From contig NZ_VZII01000034.1 in NCBI RefSeq assembly GCF_009391885.1, positions 1 through 59,101 of the forward strand: DNA of 59,101 nt, given 5' to 3'. Positions 46,270-54,951 of the stretch are shown here, piece by piece (positions within the stretch are counted from its first letter, which is position 1; the number at the start of each line of letters is the position of its first letter). Origin of the DNA: Pseudomonas sp. MN1F. GTDB lineage: Bacteria > Pseudomonadota > Gammaproteobacteria > Pseudomonadales > Pseudomonadaceae. The notes beneath the pieces are model-generated. The model searched no databases and was not told the DNA's origin. It saw only the letters and a program-made list of their open reading frames with translations. The translations under genes were made by a program, and so were the position numbers.

Positions 46270-47877
46270 ATGTGGCCCTTTCGTAAACAGGAAGCTGCGG
46301 CCGAACAGTTGATGGCCGAAGCGATCCGGGTAGCCAGGGCTACAGCAGATGACCGGAAAATCGTCGCGCAGGGTGGAGGTGGCGGTGTTGAAACTCGCTG
46401 GCGCGGTGCCTCGCGGGTGCTCCGCAGCATGGCCAGCTGGATTCCGGGCTTGGGCAGTCCTCGGCGCGACTTCAACAAGAGCGAGCGCCGTATGCTGGTG
46501 GCGCGCTCCCGCGACGCCATGCGCAATCACCTGATCGCACGTGCGGCGATCATGCGGCTGCGTACCAACGTTGTGGGCACCGGCCTGGTCTGTCGCGCCC
46601 AGGTCGACTTCGAGGCAGTGGGTATCACCGAAGATGAGGCCGAACAGCTCAACGCCCAGCTGGACCGTTTGTGGTCGATGTACGCTGACGACCCCCGCGA
46701 ATGCGACGCCGAAGCGACGCTCAACCACTACCAACTGCAAGCCCTGGTGCTCGTTTCCTCCCTCGTCGCCGGTGATGTGTTCGTGGCCAGTCCCGATCAA
46801 GAGCGCCCCGGCTGCATCTTCAGCACGCGATTGCAACTGATCGAGTCCGACCGTGTCGGCAACCCGAACAGCGGCATGGACCGCGTTGATATGGTCGAGG
46901 GGGTTGAATTCGATGCGGTGGGAGCGCCGGTCGCATACCACGTGTGCGCTGGCTACCCCGGCGAGCACCTGGCGGGCAAGGCGCTGACCTGGGAGCGCTT
47001 GAGCGTATTCGGTGCTGAAACAGGCCGCCGCCGGGTCTTGCATGTAATGGCTGACAAGGAGCGGCCAGGCCAGAAGCGTGGCGCGCCGTACCTTTCGCCA
47101 GTGCTGGAGCCACTGCAGAAGCTTGAGCGCTACAGCAGCGCCGAACTGATGGCCGCCGTGATCTCGGCGATGTTCACCGTGTTTATCAAGAAGGGCAGCG
47201 AGTTCGACCGTGGCAACCTGCCGATGTCGGCGCTGGCTGATGAGCGACCGGAAGGCGACGACACTTCGGACGGTGCCATCTCGCTGGGCGAGGGAGCTAT
47301 CGTGGACCTTGGTCCAGGGGAAGAGCCAATGGTGGCGAACCCTAGCCGGCCCAACGCCCAGTTCGACCCGTTCTTCACTGCGGTCGTCAAGGAGATCGGT
47401 GCTGCGTTGGAACTGCCGCTGGACGAGCTGCTATTGCACTACAGCAGCAGCTACAGCGCTGCACGTGCTGCCATGCTCCAAGCTTGGCGCTTCTACAGTC
47501 TGCGGCGGTGGTGGCTGGCCTGCGATTTTTGCCAGCCCAGCCGCGAGCTGATCATCGACGAGGCGGTGGCCAGAGGATTGATCAATCTGCCCGGTTACAG
47601 CGAGCCGGCCAAACGAAAGGCTTACTGCCAGGCCATCTGGATCGGTCCTGCGCGTGGTGCCATTGATGAACTCAAGGAAGCGAAGGCCGCCCGCGAGCGC
47701 ATCGACATTGGGGTGAGCAACGAAACGCTTGAGACCGCATCCATGACGGGTGAGCCCTGGCAACAGGTCATTCGACAGCGCGTCCGAGAGGTCGAGTTCC
47801 GTCGAGCCAACAGCATGCAGCCCCTGCCCAAGAGCGGGCTGGAAACCCCGCCTGAACCTAATCCCCAAGAGGAATAA
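46270..47877 (+). CDS. Portal protein (lambda gpB-like)
   Basis: 535 residues from ATG 46270 (the TTG at 46264 is rejected). Family blocks: RSRDAMRNHLIARAAIMRLRTNVVG, RVLHVMADKERPGQKRGAPYLSPVL, and ALELPLDELLLHYSSSYSAARAAMLQ. It forms the dodecameric DNA channel at the head vertex. It is followed two bases later by the protease gene. Confidence 0.94.
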   Translation: MWPFRKQEAAAEQLMAEAIRVARATADDRKIVAQGGGGGVETRWRGASRVLRSMASWIPGLGSPRRDFNKSERRMLVARSRDAMRNHLIARAAIMRLRTNVVGTGLVCRAQVDFEAVGITEDEAEQLNAQLDRLWSMYADDPRECDAEATLNHYQLQALVLVSSLVAGDVFVASPDQERPGCIFSTRLQLIESDRVGNPNSGMDRVDMVEGVEFDAVGAPVAYHVCAGYPGEHLAGKALTWERLSVFGAETGRRRVLHVMADKERPGQKRGAPYLSPVLEPLQKLERYSSAELMAAVISAMFTVFIKKGSEFDRGNLPMSALADERPEGDDTSDGAISLGEGAIVDLGPGEEPMVANPSRPNAQFDPFFTAVVKEIGAALELPLDELLLHYSSSYSAARAAMLQAWRFYSLRRWWLACDFCQPSRELIIDEAVARGLINLPGYSEPAKRKAYCQAIWIGPARGAIDELKEAKAARERIDIGVSNETLETASMTGEPWQQVIRQRVREVEFRRANSMQPLPKSGLETPPEPNPQEE

Positions 47878-47879
47878 CC

Positions 47880-49100
47880 ATGCCTCGCGCACTTGAGCTG
47901 GCTGCCTCGCAGCCCTGGCTGATGCTGCCCGACGCCCTGGACAACCTGCTGACCATCTCCGACCGCATGGGCGATCCGGTGGCGCTGGCGACCAAGCGCG
48001 GCGAGCGGTTGGAAGATACCCGACGAGTCACCATGCGCGGCAACGTGGCGGTGATCCCGGTCGTTGGTCCGATCTTCCGTTACGCCAACCTCTTCACCGA
48101 GATCAGCGGTGCTACCAGCACCCAGGTCTTGGCGACTGACATACAGCGCGCACTGGACGACCCCAAGGTCAAATCCATCGTGCTCAACATCGACAGCCCA
48201 GGTGGTGTCGCGTCAGGCATCAACGAGCTGGCCGAGATGATTTACGCGGGCCGGTCACGCAAGAAGATCGTCGCCTATATAGGCGGCATCGGAGCCAGCG
48301 CGGCCTACTGGATCGCCTCGGCGGCGGGCGAGATCGTCATCGATGAGGCCAGTTTGGCCGGCAGCATCGGCGTCGTTGTCGAGGCGGTGGTCGAGGACGA
48401 AAAGAAGACCGGTCGCACCCGTTACCAGATTGTCAGCCGCAATGCGCCGAACAAACGGCCTGACCTCGGTACCGAGGAGGGCCGCGCCAAGATGGGCGAA
48501 ACCATCGACGCCATGGCCGACGTTTTCGTGAGCAAGGTTGCTCGCAACCTCGGAGTGTCTGCCGAAAAGGTGCCCGCGATGGGCGACCACGGCGGCATCC
48601 GCGTCGGCGCCGACGCCGTCAAGCACGGCCTGGCCAATCGCGTGGGCTCGCTGGAATCCCTGATCACCGAACTGGCCAAGCCGGCCATCAACTCTCCAAG
48701 GATACACACCATGACTACCGTCAAAACCACGGCTGAACTGCGGACAGCAATCGCGGCTGGTACCGACCCGAACACCATTGAAATCGCCCAGGCCGATGCG
48801 CCTGATACCTCCGCGATCCGCGCTGAGGCCACGGCTGCCGAGCGCGCGCGGATCAAGGGCATCAATGAACTCGCCGCCAAGGGCTTCGAGAAGGAAATCG
48901 GTGCCGCCATCGATGACGGCACCTCCGTTGAAGCGACCGCCCTGGTGTTGTTCAAGGCTTCCCAAGATCGTGGCATCTCGCTGGCCGGCATCAAAAGCGA
49001 TGCTCAGGGCGTGAGCGGCGTCACCCCACCCGCAGGCGGCAAGGAAGGCGAGCGCAAAGCCGCTGTCAGCGCAATCGTTGCAGGCGCATCGCGCCGTTAA
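47880..49100 (+). CDS. S49-family head maturation protease (gpC-like)
   Basis: 406 residues. The SppA/ClpP-like fold shows VAVIPVVGPIF, LNIDSPGG, and the nucleophile region GGIGASAAYWIAS (Ser), followed by DEASLAGSIGVV with the general-base Lys further on (EDEKKTGRTRYQ). The C-terminal ~130 residues form a separate scaffold-like segment that also has its own start. This is the lambda C/Nu3 arrangement. Confidence 0.93.
   Translation: MPRALELAASQPWLMLPDALDNLLTISDRMGDPVALATKRGERLEDTRRVTMRGNVAVIPVVGPIFRYANLFTEISGATSTQVLATDIQRALDDPKVKSIVLNIDSPGGVASGINELAEMIYAGRSRKKIVAYIGGIGASAAYWIASAAGEIVIDEASLAGSIGVVVEAVVEDEKKTGRTRYQIVSRNAPNKRPDLGTEEGRAKMGETIDAMADVFVSKVARNLGVSAEKVPAMGDHGGIRVGADAVKHGLANRVGSLESLITELAKPAINSPRIHTMTTVKTTAELRTAIAAGTDPNTIEIAQADAPDTSAIRAEATAAERARIKGINELAAKGFEKEIGAAIDDGTSVEATALVLFKASQDRGISLAGIKSDAQGVSGVTPPAGGKEGERKAAVSAIVAGASRR
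48711..49100 (+). CDS. Nested capsid scaffold (Nu3-like), in frame within the protease gene
   Basis: 129 residues from ATG 48711, preceded by CCAAGGA at eight bases. The product (MTTVKTTAELRTAIAAGTDP...) is helical, Ala/Glu/Lys-rich and ends with the protease. Lambda makes its Nu3 scaffold from an in-frame start within C in the same way. The sequence supports the start; expression is inferred. Confidence 0.7.
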   Translation: MTTVKTTAELRTAIAAGTDPNTIEIAQADAPDTSAIRAEATAAERARIKGINELAAKGFEKEIGAAIDDGTSVEATALVLFKASQDRGISLAGIKSDAQGVSGVTPPAGGKEGERKAAVSAIVAGASRR

Positions 49101-49112
49101 TAGGAGGCAACC

Positions 49113-49463
49113 ATGGCAAACCCAGAACGTAGTTCCTACATCCCCAGCCAGCTTTCGGCGGGTGATTTCCCCGTCGTCATGGAGTCCGGCGTCATTGCAG
49201 CCGGTCAGCAACTGTCGCGTGGCGCGGTGCTGGGCCAGGTGACTGCATCCGGCGAGTACCTCCTGTGCAAGGCTGATGCCGCGGACGGGTCGCAAACTCC
49301 GGTGGCGATCCTCGACAAGGACGTTAACACCACCGAAAGCGCCCAGAACGCGCCGATTCGTCTGACCGGTCAAGTGCTCGGTAGCCAGCTCACCCTCGGC
49401 GATGGCCTGACCCTCGCGGCTGCGAAAGCAGCACTGCGCCCTCTCTGCATCTTCATCCGCTAA
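49113..49463 (+). CDS. Head decoration protein (gpD-like)
   Basis: 116 residues. YIPSQLSAGDFPVVMESGVIAAGQQLSRGAVLG is typical of the gpD/HDPD family, which trims and stabilises the expanded capsid lattice. AGGAGG precedes the ATG. It lies between scaffold and major capsid genes as in lambda. Confidence 0.92.
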   Translation: MANPERSSYIPSQLSAGDFPVVMESGVIAAGQQLSRGAVLGQVTASGEYLLCKADAADGSQTPVAILDKDVNTTESAQNAPIRLTGQVLGSQLTLGDGLTLAAAKAALRPLCIFIR

Positions 49464-49473
49464 CGGAGCCCCT

Positions 49474-50502
49474 ATGGATATCTTTGACACCCTGACCATG
49501 CTGGAAGCCGTTGAGCAGATGGCGACGCCTCGACGCTTCCTGATGAACACCTTCTTCAATGGCGGGCGCCCTGTGACGTTCGGCACCAAGACGGTGGATA
49601 TCGACATTTACAAGGGCCAACGCAAAATGGCCCCGTTCGTCCATCCCACATTGCCTGGCAGTGTCTCGTCGCGCACCGGCTTCCAAAAGTCCACCTACGA
49701 GCCTCCATACATCCAGCCAAAGCTTGCCACCACTGCTGATCTGATCTTGAAGCGAAGCCCCGGTGAAACGCCTTACTCGACCCGTACCCCGCTCGAACGA
49801 GCTGGCGAGCAGTTGGGTAGAGACCTGCTGGACCTGGATGAGCAGATCATCCGTCGTGAGGAATGGATGTGCGCCCAGGCCCTGACCACCGGCCGAGTTC
49901 GGGTTGTGGGTGATGGTGTGGACGACACCATCGACTTTCTGATGGAAGACACCCATAAGGTCACCCTCACCACCGGTCGCTGGAACACCAGCGAATCTGA
50001 CCCTATCGCCAACCTTCGGCAGTGGCGCCGCTTGATCGCCAAGGACTCTGGCCGCTCCGCCAACGTGGCCGTCTTCAGCGGCGAAGCGCAGGACGCCTTC
50101 CAGGGCAACGAAGCTGTGCTCAAGCAACTCAATAGCCGGCGCGTAGACATGGGCCTCATCAAGCCTGAGGAACTGCCCGATGGGGTGACCTACCTCGGTT
50201 ACCTCAACGACCCAGGCATCGACATTTACGCCTACGACGAGTGGTACCTGGACGACGAAGGCGACGAGCAACCGGTTATCCCTGCTGGCGGCGTCATCAT
50301 GGGGGCCACTTCGACACGCAACGCCATGTTGTACGCCGCGATTCAGGACCTTGAGGCCATCGAGAGCGGCCTGGTAGAAGCGGCCCGCTTCCCTAAAACC
50401 TGGGTCACTCAGGAGCCGAGCGTACGCTGGCTCAAAGTCCAATCGGCTGTGCTGGCAGGCATGCTGGAGCCCAACGCCTTCCTCTACGGCAAGGTGGTGT
50501 GA
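49474..50502 (+). CDS. Major capsid protein (gpE-like)
   Basis: 342 residues. Family features: the N-terminal F-x-x-x-T segment (IFDTLTMLEAVEQM), FNGGRPVTFGTKTVDIDI, and RRIDDEDEQIIRREEW-like (here DLLDLDEQIIRREEWM). It forms the T=7 shell. It is followed by a short Cys-containing gene in the position of lambda FI. Confidence 0.95.
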   Translation: MDIFDTLTMLEAVEQMATPRRFLMNTFFNGGRPVTFGTKTVDIDIYKGQRKMAPFVHPTLPGSVSSRTGFQKSTYEPPYIQPKLATTADLILKRSPGETPYSTRTPLERAGEQLGRDLLDLDEQIIRREEWMCAQALTTGRVRVVGDGVDDTIDFLMEDTHKVTLTTGRWNTSESDPIANLRQWRRLIAKDSGRSANVAVFSGEAQDAFQGNEAVLKQLNSRRVDMGLIKPEELPDGVTYLGYLNDPGIDIYAYDEWYLDDEGDEQPVIPAGGVIMGATSTRNAMLYAAIQDLEAIESGLVEAARFPKTWVTQEPSVRWLKVQSAVLAGMLEPNAFLYGKVV

Positions 50503-50503
50503 C

Positions 50504-50791
50504 ATGGCGAAAATCGAGTACGTGGTCGTTGATGGCTGCATACAGTGCGGCTCCAAGATCATTCGCAAGAATGAGGTCTACGTGCCGCCTTCTGCGGAAA
50601 TCAGGGAGCTTCTGCTGGCCGAGGGCAAAATCGTTGCGCGCGGAAAGATCAACACCGGCCGTGCCAACCGCGCTCCAGCGTCGAACGCTCCAGGCACTGC
50701 ACCGCCTACAGGTCAACCAACCCCGTTGATCGCCGATCCTGACGGGAGCGACGATGACGATGGCGACGATGATGATGACAGCGGAGATTGA
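50504..50791 (+). CDS. Small acidic-tailed head protein
   Basis: 95 residues. The N-terminal half has one C-x2-C (GCIQCGSK) and a compact KNEVYVPPSAEIRELLLAEGKIV segment. The last 20 residues are almost all Asp. It occupies the place of lambda FI, an acidic protein that helps packaging, so a similar role is possible. Confidence 0.75.
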   Translation: MAKIEYVVVDGCIQCGSKIIRKNEVYVPPSAEIRELLLAEGKIVARGKINTGRANRAPASNAPGTAPPTGQPTPLIADPDGSDDDDGDDDDDSGD

Positions 50792-50793
50792 TC

Positions 50794-51117
50794 ATGGCCT
50801 TCCGTGAACAAACAGCGTTCATGGATGGGGCGCTGTTGGACGTCCTGGGCGACGAGGCCGAGATCGAGGGCATAGCAGACCCGGTACCGGGATTTTTCTC
50901 GGCGCCCTGGCTGCAGCCCAAGCTCGGCCAGATCAATACTGGGCTGCGGGAGCCCGTATTCGCTGTGCGGATCATGCACGCGAATGGCATCAAGGAGGGC
51001 TTGCACCTGGTGGTGAAGCTGGCGCCCGAGGATGGCGGCGGCCGGTATGTCATCGCTAGCCGCAAGCCCGATGGTACGGGCTGGATCAATTTGACGTTGA
51101 GGGAGGTGCGGGCATGA
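50794..51117 (+). CDS. Head-tail joining protein (FII-like)
   Basis: 107 residues from ATG 50794. GALLDVLGDEAEIEG at the N-terminus then a beta-rich body (HLVVKLAPEDGGGRYVIASRK, WINLTLREV). Size and position match the head-completion adaptor (gpFII) of lambda-type heads. It overlaps the next gene by four bases. Confidence 0.7.
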   Translation: MAFREQTAFMDGALLDVLGDEAEIEGIADPVPGFFSAPWLQPKLGQINTGLREPVFAVRIMHANGIKEGLHLVVKLAPEDGGGRYVIASRKPDGTGWINLTLREVRA

Positions 51118-51776
51118 GTGTTGGCAGCTACCACAAGCCATCGGCCAGCAGCGGGTTGATCACGCTACAGGCCGATCCGCACGACGTGCGGGGTTTCGAG
51201 AAGTTCGCCAGCCTGGTGCCCAAGGCCATTGCCGCAGCTCAGCGTCGGGCTATCAGCAAGACGCTCAGGTGGCTCCGCACCCACATCTCGCGGGATGTGG
51301 GCCGCCAGGAGCGGATCGCCATTGCAGCGGTCAGGCAACGGCTCAAAATCTTTCCGGTGTCGAGCAATGGCCAGGGTCGATTGTGGTTCGGTATCAACCC
51401 GATTGAGGCCAGCCGGGCAGGCCGACCTCGGCAGGGACGCTCTGGAGTATCCGTGGCCGGTCGCCGCTATCAAGGCGCGTTTTTTAAGCGCGTTTACGGT
51501 AGCAACCCGGACATCTGGATTCGCACGGCGAGCAAGCACTTCGACGCGAGCGATTACCCCGACAGCGAGGTGTCTGGTCGGGGTGGTCGCCGCTCCGGTT
51601 GGATCGGGGAGAACGACAGTCGCTTTCCGCTGGCCAAAGCGAAGATCTCGCTGGAGGAAGTCCGACCGCATTTCGAGTCTTGGACCAATCGAGCCCACGA
51701 GCGCTTGCTGGTGGTGATGGCCCAGGAACTGAACTTTGAACTGCAAAAGCATTTGCGGAGAACAGGCAATGGATGA
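51114..51776 (+). CDS. Minor tail protein Z-like
   Basis: 220 residues. VPKAIAAAQRRAISKTLRWLRTHISRDV is the family helix pattern (lambda gpZ, tail completion), and GRRYQGAFFKRV with the helical C-terminus agrees. It links head and tail modules. It overlaps the next gene by eight bases. Confidence 0.8.
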   Translation: MSVGSYHKPSASSGLITLQADPHDVRGFEKFASLVPKAIAAAQRRAISKTLRWLRTHISRDVGRQERIAIAAVRQRLKIFPVSSNGQGRLWFGINPIEASRAGRPRQGRSGVSVAGRRYQGAFFKRVYGSNPDIWIRTASKHFDASDYPDSEVSGRGGRRSGWIGENDSRFPLAKAKISLEEVRPHFESWTNRAHERLLVVMAQELNFELQKHLRRTGNG

Positions 51777-52302
51777 CGATCCGATTCCCCTTGGCCGGGT
51801 GTACACGGCGATGGAGGAGCACATCCGGCAGACCGTTCCCGCCTTGTGTTACGTCGGTACCATGCCCGAAGGGGTTCAGCAGGTCGACCTGCCTGCTGTC
51901 GTGCTTGAGCTGGCGGGCTTCGAGGATGCTGAAAAGGATCCTGGCACGGGTGAGGTTGCCGTGGATGCTCGCTTTGAAGCACGGGTGATTGTGGGCCAGG
52001 AAGAGCCTAACTGCCTGCATATCGCCGCTTTCGTCGCAGCTCAACTGACGGTTTTGCTGCGTATGCAGTCCTGGGGATTGCCGGTGGAGTTCGCCCAGTT
52101 CATGCGCGCCGAGCGTGACTGGTCGCGGCCCGAGCTGGACAACTGCGCGGTGTGGGTCGTGGAGTGGACGCAGGTCATCTACCTGGGCTTCGAGGAGTGG
52201 CCTTGGCCTAACCAGCCGTCCGGCAGCCTGGTGTTTGGCTTCAGCCCGGATACTGGTCCCGGCAGCGAACATCAGTACCAAGCGCCGGAGGATTTGGCAT
52301 GA
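51769..52302 (+). CDS. Tail terminator-like protein, unknown
   Basis: 177 residues from ATG 51769. A mixed alpha/beta pattern (LPAVVLELAGFEDAE, DARFEARVIVGQEEPN, CAVWVVEWTQVIYLG) is like that of tail-completion or terminator proteins, which sit at the end of the tail tube. This is position-based inference. Confidence 0.65.
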   Translation: MDDDPIPLGRVYTAMEEHIRQTVPALCYVGTMPEGVQQVDLPAVVLELAGFEDAEKDPGTGEVAVDARFEARVIVGQEEPNCLHIAAFVAAQLTVLLRMQSWGLPVEFAQFMRAERDWSRPELDNCAVWVVEWTQVIYLGFEEWPWPNQPSGSLVFGFSPDTGPGSEHQYQAPEDLA

Positions 52303-52859
52303 GTTACGTCTCAGCTCAGCATGACCGCATGTTGGCCAGCATGCTGATCCCCTGCACAGTGGTCGGCGTAGATCTCGCGGCGGCGCGTGTACGCGTTACG
52401 GATGGCGGCAACTGGACGAGCGCCTGGGTTCGCTGGCACGCCCAGGCCGCTGGCAAGGCCCGTCACTGGCGGTCGCCCAGTCTGGGAGAGCAAGGCGTGC
52501 TGGTCAGCCCGAGCGGCGAGCCGGCGCAGGGCACCTTCGTTCCGGGCTTGTACGGCAACGCCGGTGACCAGCCGGACAACCGCGACCATGTCGAAGTCTG
52601 GCGTTTCGATGATGGTGGCTCCCTGGTCTACGACTGGGCGGCCAGCAGTTACACCATCAAGGTGCCGTCCGGCACGGTGACCATTGAAGTTGGGAGCACC
52701 AAGGCGGTCCTCACCGACGACGCCATCACGGCCGAGTCAGCGAGCATCACCTTGACCGGTAACGTAAAGATTGTGGGGCCTCTGCAGGTCACAGGCGACA
52801 TCAACGGTGGCGGCCGGATCATTGATACGGCCGGCAACACGGCCAACCACAAACACTGA
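52299..52859 (+). CDS. Baseplate assembly protein V (spike)
   Basis: 186 residues. The N-terminal OB-fold (CTVVGVDLAAARVRV, then SPSLGEQGVLVSPSGE) is followed by a C-terminal beta-helix of short repeats (TIEVGSTKAVLTDDAITAES, ITLTGNVKIVGPLQVTGD), ending NHKH, the His pair that binds iron at the tip of P2 gpV spikes. It is the first gene of the P2-like contractile tail module. Confidence 0.92.
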   Translation: MSYVSAQHDRMLASMLIPCTVVGVDLAAARVRVTDGGNWTSAWVRWHAQAAGKARHWRSPSLGEQGVLVSPSGEPAQGTFVPGLYGNAGDQPDNRDHVEVWRFDDGGSLVYDWAASSYTIKVPSGTVTIEVGSTKAVLTDDAITAESASITLTGNVKIVGPLQVTGDINGGGRIIDTAGNTANHKH

Positions 52860-52863
52860 ATCG

Positions 52864-52886
52864 AGCCCGCAAACGCGGGCTTTTTC
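52864..52886 (+). terminator. Terminator inside the tail region
   Basis: AGCCCGC and GCGGGCT form a 7-bp stem with loop AAAC followed by four more Ts, just after the V gene stop. A strong intrinsic terminator between V and W is unusual in a tail operon and may mark a module junction. Confidence 0.8.
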
Positions 52887-52901
52887 GTATCTGGAGGAAG
52901 C

Positions 52902-53135
52902 ATGGCCAAAGCAGAAAAAGAGGTGACCGCTGAGGTGGAGGGGCAGGTGATCGTCGCAGCACCGGAACCGGCTAAGCCGATCACTTTCCGGGACAAGGAG
53001 TACACGGAACGCGTACTGCTCATGCCGAGCTTCCGAGAATTGCGCGTCACGGGTGCTCGGGTGGTGGTGATGGGTGATGACTCGGCGGCTATCGCTTACC
53101 TCCGCAAGCGTCCTGACTTCGAGCAGCAGGGATAG
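52902..53135 (+). CDS. Small tail protein, possibly a tail-assembly chaperone relative
   Basis: 77 residues. A Glu/Lys/Ala-rich N-terminus is followed by PITFRDKEYTERVLLMPSFRELR. The latter recalls the Mu/FluMu-type tail-assembly chaperone pattern (an F-x-G-K-x-Y strand then a loop). It is inserted between V and W, where P2 has nothing. The evidence is weak. Confidence 0.55.
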   Translation: MAKAEKEVTAEVEGQVIVAAPEPAKPITFRDKEYTERVLLMPSFRELRVTGARVVVMGDDSAAIAYLRKRPDFEQQG

Positions 53136-53138
53136 CCA

Positions 53139-53465
53139 ATGATCGGACTGGATCGCCGCACCGGGCAGCCGCTTTCCGGCGTCGCCCACCTGAAACAGTC
53201 CATTGAGGACATTTTGACCACGCCCGTCGGAAGTCGGCGCATGCGCCCGGAGTACGGCAGCAGCCTGCGGCGCTACATCGACCTGCCCGTTAACGAAGGC
53301 TGGAAAAGCGCGGTACAGGCCGAGGTGGCGCGCGCCCTGGGGCGCTGGGAGCCGCGTTTGCAGCTGGAGCGCGTGCGCGTGGTGGCGGTGCTGGGCGGGC
53401 AGGTCACCCTGTCGCTGACCGGCACCTATGTGGGTGACAGCGTGGTGATCGAGGTAAGCGCATGA
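53139..53465 (+). CDS. Baseplate protein W (gp25-like)
   Basis: 108 residues. The GPW/gp25 lysozyme-like fold is seen in HLKQSIEDILTTPVGSRRMRPEYGSSL. It nucleates sheath assembly at the baseplate. It overlaps J by four bases. Confidence 0.94.
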   Translation: MIGLDRRTGQPLSGVAHLKQSIEDILTTPVGSRRMRPEYGSSLRRYIDLPVNEGWKSAVQAEVARALGRWEPRLQLERVRVVAVLGGQVTLSLTGTYVGDSVVIEVSA

Positions 53466-54343
53466 GTACCATTGACCTGTCCCAGCTGCCGGCGCCGCAG
53501 GTGCTGGAAGACTTGGATTATGAGCAGCTGTATCAGGACGACCTGACCGCGTTCCGTGCCCTGATGGGCGACAACTGGAGCGCGAACCTTGAGAGCGACC
53601 CGGTCACCAAGCTGCTGGAGGTCGGGGCCTACCGCAAGCTGCTCAACCGCTCGCGGATCAACGATGCCGCCAAGGCGCTGATGCTGGCCTACGCCAAGGG
53701 CTCCGACCTCGACCAGCTGGCCGCCAACGTCAGCTTGTCTCGCCTGGTGGTTCAGGCCGAGGACCTGGCGGCGGTGCCACCGGTGGCCAAGGTGATGGAA
53801 GTCGACGACGCCCTACGTGAGCGGGTGCAGCTGGTGTATGAGGGGCTGACCACGGCCGGCCCGCGTAACAGCTACATCCTGCATGCGCGCAACGCCTCGG
53901 GCCTGGTGGCCGACGCCACCGCCGAAAGCCCGACGCCGGCCGTGGTGCATGTCACGGTACTGGCCTTGGAGGGTAACGGCACGGCCTCGGCCGAGCTGCT
54001 GGCCACGGTGGGCGACTATCTGAACGACGACGATGTGCGGCCGGTGGCGGACCGGGTGGTGGTGCAGAGCGCCGAGATTCTGCCGTATCAGATCAACGCC
54101 AAGCTGTACATGGCGAGCACTGGGCCGGAAAGCGAGGGTGTGCTGGCCCTGTGCAACGCGCGCCTAGCCGAATGGATCAACCCGCGCCGTCGGCTGGGGG
54201 TGGAGGTCGCCCGTTCGGCGGTCGACGCCCAGTTGCATATCGACGGGGTCAGTCGCGTGGAGTTGGCCGGGTGGTCTGATATCCGCCCGAGCAAGTCGCA
54301 AGCGGCTTGGTGCGAGGGGTTTACGGTCGTGCGGGGTGATTGA
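53462..54343 (+). CDS. Baseplate protein J
   Basis: 293 residues. It starts MSTIDLSQLPAPQVLEDLDYEQL, the typical gpJ start; RERVQLVYEGLTTAGPRNSYILHA and GVSRVELAGW are also family blocks. It is the wedge component of the P2-like baseplate. It overlaps I by one base. Confidence 0.94.
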   Translation: MSTIDLSQLPAPQVLEDLDYEQLYQDDLTAFRALMGDNWSANLESDPVTKLLEVGAYRKLLNRSRINDAAKALMLAYAKGSDLDQLAANVSLSRLVVQAEDLAAVPPVAKVMEVDDALRERVQLVYEGLTTAGPRNSYILHARNASGLVADATAESPTPAVVHVTVLALEGNGTASAELLATVGDYLNDDDVRPVADRVVVQSAEILPYQINAKLYMASTGPESEGVLALCNARLAEWINPRRRLGVEVARSAVDAQLHIDGVSRVELAGWSDIRPSKSQAAWCEGFTVVRGD

Positions 54344-54951
54344 TGAGTAGCTTGTTACCGATCAACCGCACGCCGCTGGAGAGCGCCCTGGAGGGCGCTG
54401 CCGACGAAGACCTGGCGATCATGCTGCGCCGCCTCTACAACCCCGACACCTGCCCGACCGAGCTGCTGTTTCTGCTGGCCTGGGCGTGGTCGGTCGACCG
54501 TTGGGACGACCGGTGGTCAGAGGCGGTCAAGCGCTCGGTGATTCGCTCGTCGTTCTACATCCATGCGCACAAGGGCACCATCGGCGCGCTGCGCCGGGTG
54601 GTCGAGCCGTTCGGCTACCTGATCGAGGTCACCGAGTGGTGGCAGACCGTGCCCCAGGGCGTGCCGGGCACCTTCGCGCTCAAGGTCGGCGTGGCCGAGG
54701 AGGGCATCAGTGAAGAGACCTATCAGGAGCTGACGTGGCTGATTGATGACGCCCGCCCGGTCAGCCGGCACATGACCGGCTTGGCCATCAGCCTGGAAAC
54801 CACCGGCCGCCTGTATCTCGCCCCGTCGGTGTACGACGGCGACGAACTCACCGTGTACCCGCCGCAAGCGGTTGACCTGGAGGTCACCGGCGAGATTGGC
54901 GGTGGCGGCCGCGACCACACTATTGACTATCTGGACGTTAACTATGGTTGA
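54343..54951 (+). CDS. Tail protein I
   Basis: 202 residues. LLPINRTPLESALEGA and LFLLAWAWSVDRWDDRWSE are typical of gpI, the baseplate wedge protein next to the fibre. ATG 54343 is chosen over the TTG one codon upstream. It overlaps the fibre gene by eight bases. Confidence 0.93.
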   Translation: MSSLLPINRTPLESALEGAADEDLAIMLRRLYNPDTCPTELLFLLAWAWSVDRWDDRWSEAVKRSVIRSSFYIHAHKGTIGALRRVVEPFGYLIEVTEWWQTVPQGVPGTFALKVGVAEEGISEETYQELTWLIDDARPVSRHMTGLAISLETTGRLYLAPSVYDGDELTVYPPQAVDLEVTGEIGGGGRDHTIDYLDVNYG

